Positions 56,730 through 64,000 of a DNA stretch of 64,000 nucleotides are shown in pieces. The stretch is taken from positions 248,001 to 312,000 of the forward strand of contig NZ_BBWQ01000005.1 in assembly GCF_001463885.1 (NCBI RefSeq). The letters are read 5' to 3'. Every line of letters starts with the position of its first letter. The stretch's first letter is position 1. A program made the position numbers and the translations under genes. The stretch comes from Aureimonas altamirensis. Its GTDB lineage: Bacteria > Pseudomonadota > Alphaproteobacteria > Rhizobiales > Rhizobiaceae. The notes below the pieces were generated by a model. The model saw only the letters and a list, made by a program, of their open reading frames with translations. It ran no database searches and was not told the origin of the DNA.

Positions 56730-59474
56730 TCAGAAGAAGCTGCGACGCGCCCACCAGCCCGTCCGCTTCGGCTTTTCGGCCGCCTCGGTCGTCTCGCCAT
56801 TATTGGTCACGACGGGCTTGGCCAGCTCGGCAGGGGCCGCAGGCTCGGCGTCTTCTTCTTCGGCGGTCTCGATGGCGTCCGCCGGAGCCGACGCGACATC
56901 CTGCGGCGACACGGCGCCGTTGACGTCTTCCACGGCGGCTTCCTGCGCCGCGGCGACAGTGTCTTCGTCGATGGCGTCAGGCGCCGCATCGTCGTCGGAT
57001 GCCCGGGCAAACGGCTCGTCGGCATTCTCGGCCACGATCACGCCGCTCTCGACCTCGGCAGCCAAAGTGACCGTGTCCTCGATCCGCTCCTCCGACCGGT
57101 CGCCTGCCTCGGCACCGTCCGACTCGGCACCATCCGCCGTGGAGCCTTCCGCTGCGGAATCGTCCGCTGCGGCGTCCCGGCCACGACGACCGCCCCGGCG
57201 GCCACGGCGGCGGCGCTTGCGGTCGCCACCATTATCATCTTCGGATGGCGCCTCGGCGCTTGCGTCGGACGCAACCTCGTCTTCATCGCCTTCGTCGGCG
57301 GCATCGTCTTCGCCGGAATCGTCGGCGCGGGCATTGCCCTCGGCCTGGTCGCCTTCACCGCGCCGACGCCGGCGACGGCGCTTGCGGCGGCGCGGCTCTT
57401 CGCTGGTGTCACGGGCCTCGGTCGGCTCCGGAGCATCCGGAGTATCAGGGGTTTCCTCGTCGACGATATCTTCGTCCACGGGCTCGACGGTCTGCGGCTG
57501 CACGACCTCGACACCGATCTTGCGCGGCACTTCAGCGCCGTTCTCGATGGCGACGTGGGCGTGACCGTGCCCTTCCTCGGCCTGGATGCTGATATGCAGG
57601 CCGTGGTTGCGCTCGAGTTCGTCCAGCGTGTTGCGCTTTTCGTTCAGGATGTAGAGCGCGGTGGCGGTGGGTACCTTCACGATCACGTTGTGCGTGCCGT
57701 GCTTGAGGATATGCTCCTCGATGCTGCGCAGGACATGCAGCGCCATCGACGAAGCCGAGCGGATGAAGCCGTTGCCGCCGCATGTGGGGCAGACCTGCAT
57801 CGTGGATTCAAGCACGCTGGCGCGGATGCGTTGGCGGCTCATTTCCATCAGGCCGAAATGCGAGATGGTGCCGATCTGGATGCGGGCCCTGTCGTCCTTC
57901 AGGCAATCCTTGAGACGCTTTTCGACGGCGCGGTTGTTGCGCTTCTCTTCCATGTCGATGAAATCGATCACGATGAGGCCGGCGAGATCGCGCAGGCGCA
58001 ACTGGCGGGCCACTTCCTCGGCCGCCTCGAGGTTGGTCTGCAGGGCAGTATCCTCGACCGAATGCTCGCGCGTCGAGCGCCCGGAATTGACGTCGATGGC
58101 AACCAGCGCCTCAGTCTGGTTGATGATGATGTAACCGCCGGACCGCAGGGTCACGTTGGGCTGCAGCATCTTGTCGAGCTGCGCTTCGATGCCTTGCCGC
58201 GCGAAGATGGGTGTGGGGTCCTGGTAGCGCTGCACCACCTTTGCCTGGCTGGGCATCAGCATGCGCATGAAGTCCTTCGCCTCGCGGTAGCCGGTGTCGC
58301 CGGCAACGAGGATCTGGTCGATATCCTTGTTATAGAGATCGCGGATCGAGCGCTTGATGAGGTTGCCTTCCTCGTACACCAGAGCCGGTGCGGTCGAGGC
58401 GAGGGTGAGCGTGCGGACATTCTCCCACAGGCGCATCAGATATTCGTAGTCGCGCTTGACCTCGGCCTTGGTGCGGTTGGCCCCCGCCGTGCGCAGGATG
58501 ATGCCCATGCCGCGCGGCACCTCCAGGTCGCGGACGACCTCCTTGAGGCGCTTGCGATCCGTCACATTGGTGATCTTGCGGGAAATGCCGCCGCCACGCG
58601 CCGTGTTCGGCATCAGGACGGAGTAGCGCCCGGCCAGCGACAGGTAGGTGGTCAGCGCGGCGCCCTTGTTGCCGCGCTCTTCCTTGACGACCTGTACCAG
58701 CAGGATCTGGCGGCGCTTGATGACTTCCTGGATCTTGTACTGCTTGCGCTGCGTGCGGTGGCGCTCCGGGACTTCCTCCATCGCGTCTTCCGACCCGATC
58801 TGCTCGGGCACGGGGCGCTCGTCCTGGCTTTCGGCCTCGACGGGGGCCTCCTCGGTTTCGCGCTCGGCCGAATCGGCTGCCGCAGGCTCCGCTTCCTCGG
58901 GGGACGCAGCGGCTTCGACGGTTTCTACGGCTTCCGCAGCTTCGGCGCTCTCGGCTTCCGGCTCGGCCTTCTTGCGGGTCGTGCGGCGGCGGCGCGCCGG
59001 CGCCTTCTTGGCAGGCTCGGCCTCTTCGGCGGCGGCCGCCTCCGGCGTGTCGGAAGCGACGGGCTCGGAGACGCTGTCCTCGCCCTCGACGTCGGCTGCC
59101 TGCGCGGCCTTGCGGCTGCGGCGAGGGCGCTTTGCGCCCGACTTCGGCTCGGGCCGGGGCTCGTCCGCGTCGTCGTCTTCGGAGATGCGGGCCAGTTCCT
59201 CTTCGATCAGCGCCTGACGGTCGGCCACGGGGATCTGGTAGTAGTCGGGATGGATCTCGCTGAAGGCGAGGAAGCCGTGGCGGTTGCCGCCATACTCGAC
59301 GAAAGCGGCCTGCAGCGACGGCTCAACGCGCGTCACCTTGGCAAGGTAGATGTTACCCTTAAGCTGCTTCTTGTGTTCGGATTCGAAGTCGAATTCCTCG
59401 ATGCGGTTACCGCGAACGACGACGACGCGCGTCTCTTCCGGGTGGGACGCATCGATCAGCATTTTGTTGGCCAT
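56730..59474 (-). CDS. rne: Ribonuclease E
   Basis: A 914-residue endoribonuclease of RNA decay and rRNA processing. The S1 domain near the N-terminus is interrupted by an acidic, Ala/Glu-rich insertion of about 150 residues (about 95-245), a feature of alphaproteobacterial enzymes. The catalytic core has GGYIIINQTEALVAIDVNSGR, DLAGLIVIDFIDME, and the zinc link CPTCGG. The C-terminal tail (about 640-914) is charged, with an Arg-rich segment (RRRKRRRRRRRG) as a likely RNA-binding site, and ends RRSFF. The 494-bp upstream region may contain an autoregulatory leader. Confidence 0.96.
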   Translation of the reverse strand: MANKMLIDASHPEETRVVVVRGNRIEEFDFESEHKKQLKGNIYLAKVTRVEPSLQAAFVEYGGNRHGFLAFSEIHPDYYQIPVADRQALIEEELARISEDDDADEPRPEPKSGAKRPRRSRKAAQAADVEGEDSVSEPVASDTPEAAAAEEAEPAKKAPARRRRTTRKKAEPEAESAEAAEAVETVEAAASPEEAEPAAADSAERETEEAPVEAESQDERPVPEQIGSEDAMEEVPERHRTQRKQYKIQEVIKRRQILLVQVVKEERGNKGAALTTYLSLAGRYSVLMPNTARGGGISRKITNVTDRKRLKEVVRDLEVPRGMGIILRTAGANRTKAEVKRDYEYLMRLWENVRTLTLASTAPALVYEEGNLIKRSIRDLYNKDIDQILVAGDTGYREAKDFMRMLMPSQAKVVQRYQDPTPIFARQGIEAQLDKMLQPNVTLRSGGYIIINQTEALVAIDVNSGRSTREHSVEDTALQTNLEAAEEVARQLRLRDLAGLIVIDFIDMEEKRNNRAVEKRLKDCLKDDRARIQIGTISHFGLMEMSRQRIRASVLESTMQVCPTCGGNGFIRSASSMALHVLRSIEEHILKHGTHNVIVKVPTATALYILNEKRNTLDELERNHGLHISIQAEEGHGHAHVAIENGAEVPRKIGVEVVQPQTVEPVDEDIVDEETPDTPDAPEPTEARDTSEEPRRRKRRRRRRRGEGDQAEGNARADDSGEDDAADEGDEDEVASDASAEAPSEDDNGGDRKRRRRGRRGGRRGRDAAADDSAAEGSTADGAESDGAEAGDRSEERIEDTVTLAAEVESGVIVAENADEPFARASDDDAAPDAIDEDTVAAAQEAAVEDVNGAVSPQDVASAPADAIETAEEEDAEPAAPAELAKPVVTNNGETTEAAEKPKRTGWWARRSFF

Positions 59475-59968
59475 GGAAAGTGCTTTCCCGGGCGATGGCC
59501 ACGCTGTCCGGTGCCGGCGGATAAGCCGGCAGGAAAGAGACAGGGCGGCGGCCCGTAACGGTCGCGGCTCGGGGGCGCAGACAGGCGGCGGACGACGGCG
59601 ACCGCTGTGGCGATCCCTTTTTATCCGTCAAATGTCCGAGTTCTGCTGCCTGCACGCGTTGGCGACCTGAATTTTTTCAGCAACTGGTCGCCTGGCGGCG
59701 ACCGACGAATGTCGGCGCATCGGCGGTCATGTCCGCTTGTCCGCGCCGTATGGATGCTCCACCCCGCAAGCCGGGTGGAATGGATTTGTTGCGAGACCCG
59801 CGGTCGTTGTGGCGGCTCCTTAGCCTGCATACGCGACGAAGCTGTTCTGGGGCTTCGGTCGGTTCGCGGCACGGCCTGCACGCCTGTCCTAAAGTCTCAA
59901 CTTTTGCTTTTACGGCGCGCTTGCGCCAGAAACAAGAGAGCAGCCCATGAAAGTGCCAAGCCGCCACG
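59475..59968. other. Divergent intergenic region between rne and amiC
   Basis: A 494-bp region without a supportable gene. It should hold the rne promoter and leader (minus) and the amiC promoter (plus). Two small hairpins are visible: CTGAA-TTTT-TTCAG at 59668-59681, and GGCGC-GCTT-GCGCC at about 59914-59927. RNase E leaders are often long and self-regulating, which could explain the length. No clear -35/-10 pair stands out. Confidence 0.4.
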
Positions 59969-61126
59969 ATGACGAAATTCTGGTCATGCCTGTTCCTCGT
60001 CCTAGCGTGTCTGATGTGGTTGCCCGCCTCTGCCAATGCAACGTCGGTGGTGACGGGCATGACCTGGTCGGGCACCGCCGACCAGGCGATGCTGTCCATC
60101 GAGATGACGGAAAACCCGGGCAACGCGCTGACGATTCTCGATGCGCCCCGCCGGATCGTCCTCGATCTCGAAGACACCGTCCTGGCCGCGCCGATGCCGC
60201 CCGTGCCGGGCGGGCTGGCGGTCGTTGCCGCAAGGGATGGGCTTGCGGGCGACGGGCGCTATCGCATCGTGCTGGAGCTCTCGGAGCCTGTCCTGCCACG
60301 GCTCGACGTGGCGGGCGGCGCCGCCGGCGTCGTGTTGCGGTTGAGGCTGAGCGGCGCCAGCGAAGACGCTTTCCGCGCGGCGCTGGCGTCGACGTCGGTT
60401 CCGGTCCACGGCAGGGATGCCGCCGCCCGGCCGGCGCCCGGGCAAAAGAACTTCACGCTTGTCATTGATCCGGGCCATGGCGGCATCGACAATGGCGCGA
60501 CGGGCATTGACGGGGTGCACGAGAAGGATATCAACCTGGCCTTCGCCCGCCGGCTGCGCGACGCGCTGGCGGGGCGGGACGACATCGCCGTTGTGCTGAC
60601 GCGCGATGACGACCGGTTCGTGCCGCTGGCGGAACGGTCGGACATCGCCCGCAGGGCCTCGGCCGATCTGTTCATCTCGATCCACGCCGATTCGATCGGC
60701 TACCCCTCGGTGCGGGGCGCAACCGTCTACACGCTGTCGGAGCGGGCCTCCGATACGTTGGCGCGGGACGTGGCCCGCTCGGAAAACGCCGCCGATCGCT
60801 TTGCCGGTCCGGAATGGCAGCAGGATACGCCCGAGATCCACGATATCTTGATGGATCTGATGCGTCGCGAGAACGAAGTCCTGTCGGTGGGCTTTGCCGA
60901 TGCCCTCATCGCCGGCCTCAAGGAAGGGCAGGTCCGCACCATCAACAACCCGAGGCGTTCGGCGGGTTTCCGGGTGCTGCGCGCCCCCGACGTGCCGTCC
61001 GTCCTGTTCGAGCTCGGCTATCTGTCGAACGCCAACGATGCCGAAGATGTGCAATCGCCACAATGGCAGGCGCGCGTGGCCGATATCCTTGCCGGGGCGG
61101 TGTTGCACTTCGCCGGCCGCGATTGA
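59969..61126 (+). CDS. N-acetylmuramoyl-L-alanine amidase (AmiC type)
   Basis: A 385-residue periplasmic amidase that cuts the bond between glycan and stem peptide during division. A signal peptide (residues 1-24, ending ANAT) is followed by an AMIN domain (about 28-130) and an Amidase_3 domain with the zinc ligands in IDPGHGGIDNGA, LARDVARSENAAD, and SIHADS, plus the VLFELGYLSN motif with the catalytic Glu. Start ATG at 59969, weak ribosome-binding site. Followed by the PBP1A gene. Confidence 0.94.
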   Translation: MTKFWSCLFLVLACLMWLPASANATSVVTGMTWSGTADQAMLSIEMTENPGNALTILDAPRRIVLDLEDTVLAAPMPPVPGGLAVVAARDGLAGDGRYRIVLELSEPVLPRLDVAGGAAGVVLRLRLSGASEDAFRAALASTSVPVHGRDAAARPAPGQKNFTLVIDPGHGGIDNGATGIDGVHEKDINLAFARRLRDALAGRDDIAVVLTRDDDRFVPLAERSDIARRASADLFISIHADSIGYPSVRGATVYTLSERASDTLARDVARSENAADRFAGPEWQQDTPEIHDILMDLMRRENEVLSVGFADALIAGLKEGQVRTINNPRRSAGFRVLRAPDVPSVLFELGYLSNANDAEDVQSPQWQARVADILAGAVLHFAGRD

Positions 61127-61340
61127 ATGTGGCCTTCGCGTCACAACCGCAGGTTGGTATGATGCAAATAAACCGGTGCAGTCGAAAGAGGGCATCGCAA
61201 CATCGCCCCGCCTCATTTATAAATCATCCACTTAAGACGCTGCGCGTGGCATGCCGACCGGGTTCCGGGCGGCCGGCGGGGCGGAAAAAAGCCGGAAAGC
61301 GTTCGATCGCCCGGCCAGATTTGTTTTCGGGGCTGGGCGC

Positions 61341-63752
61341 ATGATCAGGCTGTTGGGCTATTTCTTCGGCATCGGAGCCGTCTTCGCGCTCATCGCCGCA
61401 GGGGCGGTCGCCATCTATATCGGCCGGATCGGCTCGGACCTGCCGGATTATCAGGTGCTGGCCCAGTACGAGCCGCCGGTCACCACCCGCATCCATGCCG
61501 ACGACGGCAGCCTGATGGCCGAGTATGCCCGGCAGCGCCGGCTGTTCCTGCCTATCCAGGCCATCCCCACGCGCTTGAAGGATGCGTTCCTGTCGGCCGA
61601 GGACAAGAGCTTCTACGAGCATCCCGGCATCGACATCGAGGGCGTTGCGCGCGCGGCCCTGATCGTCATGCGGGGCGGCCCCATGCAGGGCGGCTCCACG
61701 ATCACGCAGCAGGTGGCCAAGAACTTCCTGCTCACCAACGAGCGGTCGATGGAGCGCAAGGTCAAGGAAGCGATCCTGGCGCTGCGCATCGAACAGGCAT
61801 TCTCCAAGGACAAGATCCTGGAGCTGTATCTCAACGAAATCTATCTCGGCATGGGCGCATACGGCGTCGCCGCCGCTTCGCTCGCCTATTTCGACAAGAG
61901 CGTGACCGAGCTGGAAATCCAGGAAGCGGCCTATCTGGCGGCGCTGCCCAAGGCGCCCGAGAACTACAACCCCTTCCGCAACCCCGACGATGCGCTGGGC
62001 CGGCGCAACTGGGTCATCTCGCGCATGCTCGAGAACGGCGAGATCACCAAGGCCGAAGCGGACGAGGCGTCCGCCAAGCCGCTCGGAATCAATCCGCGCC
62101 CGACGGGCACCTATCTGGCCTCGGCGGAATACTTCACCGAGGAAGTGCGCCGGCAGATCATCACCGGCTACGGCGTCGACGCACTGTACGAGGGCGGGCT
62201 TTCGGTCCGCACGACGCTGGACCCGCAGATGCAGCTCTTTGCGCGGCAGGCGCTGCAGCATGCGCTGGTGGCCTACGACCAGCGCAAGGGCTGGCGCGGT
62301 CCGGTGGAGCAGATATCGCTGACATCGGACTGGGCGGTTGCGCTCGGCGCGGTCCAGGCTTTTTCCGACGTGCCCGAATGGCGCTTGTCGGTGGTGCTGG
62401 CCACCAGCCCCGATGGTGTCACCGTCGGGCTGCAGCCCAGGCGCACCGTATCCGGCCGGCTCGGCGACGAAAGGGAGGTCGTGGACCTGTCCGCCGGCGA
62501 CATGCGCTGGGCGCTTGGACGGCGCGCGGTTTCGGACGTCTTCACCACGGGCGATGTGGTCTATGTCGAGGCCAAGGCCGATGGCTCCGGCTATGTGCTC
62601 CGCCAGCCTCCCAAGGTCGAGGGCGCCCTGGTGGCGATGGACCCGCATACCGGCCGCGTGAAGGCGCTGGTGGGTGGCTTCTCCTATGCCGAATCGGAAT
62701 TCAACCGGGCCACGCAGGCCTTGCGGCAGCCGGGCTCGTCCTTCAAGCCCATCGTCTACGCCGCGGCGCTCGACAATGGGTATACGCCCGCCTCGGTTGT
62801 GCTGGATGCGCCGATCTCCATTCCGGACGGCAACGGCAACATCTGGGAGCCGAAAAATTACGGCGGCAATTATGCGGGCCCGTCCACCCTGCGTCTTGGC
62901 ATCGAGCGCAGCCGCAATCTGATGACCGTGCGCCTGGCGCAGGACATGGGCATGGACCTCGTGGCCGAGTATGCGCAGCGCTTCGGCGTCTACGACAAGA
63001 TGGGCCAGTACCTGCCCATGGCTCTCGGATCGGGTGAAACCACCGTGATGCGCATGGTGTCCGCCTATGCGGTCATGGCCAATGGCGGCCGCTCTATCGA
63101 GCCATCCCTGATCGACCGCATCCAGGACCGGTATGGCCGCAATGTCTACCGCCACGACAACCGCCGCTGCGACAATTGCAACGACCGTGCCTGGGACAAC
63201 CAGCCGGAGCCCGAGCTTGTCGACACGCGCGAGCAGGTGCTGGACCCGATGACGGCCTACCAGATCACGTCGATGATGGAAGGCGTCGTGCAGCACGGCA
63301 CGGCAACCTCGGTGTCGGCCATCGGCCGTCCGGTGGCCGGCAAGACGGGCACCACCAACGATGTCAAGGATGCCTGGTTCGTCGGCTATACGCCCGACCT
63401 CGTGACCGGCGTCTACATCGGCTACGACAATCCGAGCTCGCTCGGTGACAACGCGACGGGCGGCAGCCTTGCCGCGCCGGTCTTCACCGAGTTCATGACC
63501 GAAGCGGTCAAGGATATGCCGGTGGCCGATTTCCGCATTCCGGACGGCATGACGCAGGTTTCCGTCGACCGGCGTACGGGCATGGCGGCGGCAGCCGGGG
63601 GCGCCGGCACGGTTCTGGAGGCGTTCAAGCCGGGCACCGGGCCGTCGGACGTCTACAGCGTCATCGGCGAAGGCGCTGTCGGCTCGGTCGCGCCGGGCGT
63701 ATCGCAGCGCGCCCAGGAAGCCATCGTGACCGGGCAGGGCGGCCTGTTCTGA
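61341..63752 (+). CDS. mrcA: Penicillin-binding protein 1A
   Basis: An 803-residue bifunctional peptidoglycan synthase. One transmembrane helix (about residues 5-28) is followed by the glycosyltransferase domain, with the catalytic Glu87 in SAEDKSFYEHPG and GGSTITQQVAKN. The transpeptidase domain has SSFKP with the acylated serine near residue 467, SRN in the second motif, and KTGTTND near residue 668. A CDNC pair lies in a loop before the last motif. The ATG at 61341 begins the membrane anchor. Sits between amiC and prfB as in other rhizobia. Confidence 0.95.
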   Translation: MIRLLGYFFGIGAVFALIAAGAVAIYIGRIGSDLPDYQVLAQYEPPVTTRIHADDGSLMAEYARQRRLFLPIQAIPTRLKDAFLSAEDKSFYEHPGIDIEGVARAALIVMRGGPMQGGSTITQQVAKNFLLTNERSMERKVKEAILALRIEQAFSKDKILELYLNEIYLGMGAYGVAAASLAYFDKSVTELEIQEAAYLAALPKAPENYNPFRNPDDALGRRNWVISRMLENGEITKAEADEASAKPLGINPRPTGTYLASAEYFTEEVRRQIITGYGVDALYEGGLSVRTTLDPQMQLFARQALQHALVAYDQRKGWRGPVEQISLTSDWAVALGAVQAFSDVPEWRLSVVLATSPDGVTVGLQPRRTVSGRLGDEREVVDLSAGDMRWALGRRAVSDVFTTGDVVYVEAKADGSGYVLRQPPKVEGALVAMDPHTGRVKALVGGFSYAESEFNRATQALRQPGSSFKPIVYAAALDNGYTPASVVLDAPISIPDGNGNIWEPKNYGGNYAGPSTLRLGIERSRNLMTVRLAQDMGMDLVAEYAQRFGVYDKMGQYLPMALGSGETTVMRMVSAYAVMANGGRSIEPSLIDRIQDRYGRNVYRHDNRRCDNCNDRAWDNQPEPELVDTREQVLDPMTAYQITSMMEGVVQHGTATSVSAIGRPVAGKTGTTNDVKDAWFVGYTPDLVTGVYIGYDNPSSLGDNATGGSLAAPVFTEFMTEAVKDMPVADFRIPDGMTQVSVDRRTGMAAAAGGAGTVLEAFKPGTGPSDVYSVIGEGAVGSVAPGVSQRAQEAIVTGQGGLF

Positions 63753-63845
63753 CAGCGCTCGGCCTGCCGGGTTTACAGCATGGCGCGGCATGCCTATGGT
63801 CCGCCGCGTTTTCCCACCCATGAAACGAATAACGAGGGTTGAGGC

Positions 63846-64000
63846 GTGAGAGCCGAGATCGAGACGATCGTCGACGAAATCAAGCAGGCCATAAGCCTGC
63901 TGAGGAGGCATCTTTGACTGGGACAAGTCAGTCAAGGAACTCGAGAAGCTGAACGCCAGGGCGGAAGATCCGTCGATCTGGGACAATCCCCAGGAGGCGC
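63846..64000 (+). CDS. prfB: Peptide chain release factor 2, N-terminal part, with programmed frameshift
   Basis: The gene runs off the window. A GTG at 63846 opens MRAEIETIVDEIKQAISLLR followed by RHL and an in-frame TGA at 63915. A +1 shift at CTT-TGA-C restores DWDKSVKELEKLNARAEDPS, which is RF2. An AGGAGG Shine-Dalgarno-like sequence (63903-63908) lies three bases before CTT, the arrangement of the known autoregulatory frameshift: low RF2 slows reading of UGA and favours the shift. Confidence 0.95.
63903..63918 (+). promoter_or_regulatory. prfB programmed +1 frameshift site
   Basis: AGGAGG-CAT-CTT-TGA-C matches the bacterial RF2 shift signal, with the internal Shine-Dalgarno-like hexamer at the standard spacing from the slippery CTT and the weak-context UGA-C stop. 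Confidence 0.95.

Noticed and set aside
56691-59558. A 955-codon open frame antisense to rne
   Set aside because: It mirrors the high-GC third-position bias of rne, has no recognisable domains, and rne is a clear family match.
61224-63986. A 920-codon open frame antisense to the PBP1A gene
   Set aside because: It covers PBP1A and prfB completely and has His/Arg-rich antisense composition with no domain.

Overview
The window is a high-GC chromosomal segment of an alphaproteobacterium, most likely in Hyphomicrobiales (Rhizobiales). The support is gene order: LysM protein/ABC exporter/psd/pssA, purF/cvpA/radA/alr/dnaB/rplI/rpsR/rpsF, fabD/fabG/acpP/fabF/mltG/yicC/gmk, rsmA/pdxA/surA-like/lptD/lptG/lptF divergent from pepA/holC, uvrC/pgsA/moaD/moaE, aat/accC/accB, and rne divergent from amiC/PBP1A/prfB. 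An RNase E with a long acidic insertion near its N-terminus and an intergenic mosaic-type repeat fit the same group. The genus cannot be settled from the sequence.

Layout. 1-2551 (minus): end of a predicted peptide-ligase/processing cluster (ATP-grasp, alpha-E, start of a proteasome-type hydrolase). 2710-5287 (minus): DegT-type aminotransferase and an orphan PucC-family transporter. 5430-10196 (plus): LysM protein, ABC exporter, phosphatidylethanolamine synthesis (psd, pssA). 10202-13591: an AT-richer accessory island with a BrnTA toxin-antitoxin pair, a RecB-like PD-(D/E)XK protein, a second nuclease-like protein with an altered motif, a 129-residue unknown, and several decayed frames. 13627-23551 (minus): SDR, purF, cvpA, radA, alr, dnaB and the rpsF-rpsR-DUF2232-rplI ribosomal cluster. 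23881-30112 (plus): fatty-acid synthesis, mltG, yicC, gmk. 30124-37776 (minus): LPS export and outer-membrane biogenesis with pdxA and rsmA, joined by 4-bp overlaps. 38029-43193: pepA, holC, ABC-F ATPase, GST, ndk. 43252-46297 (minus): a cobalamin-riboswitch-controlled B12 ABC importer. 46352-49752 (minus): moaE, moaD, pgsA, uvrC. 49950-56656: outer-membrane barrel, aat, accC/accB, DsbA-like protein, M48 protease, aminotransferase. 56730-64000: rne, amiC, PBP1A and the 5' end of prfB with its programmed +1 frameshift site.

Most of the window is core envelope, lipid, translation and replication biology. The unusual material lies in the 10.2-13.6 kb island, which has two separate operator-like repeat arrangements: a 16-bp palindrome pair at brnTA, and an alternating heptamer array with a 20-bp period upstream of the RecB-like gene. 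No integrase, tRNA gene or CRISPR array was seen.
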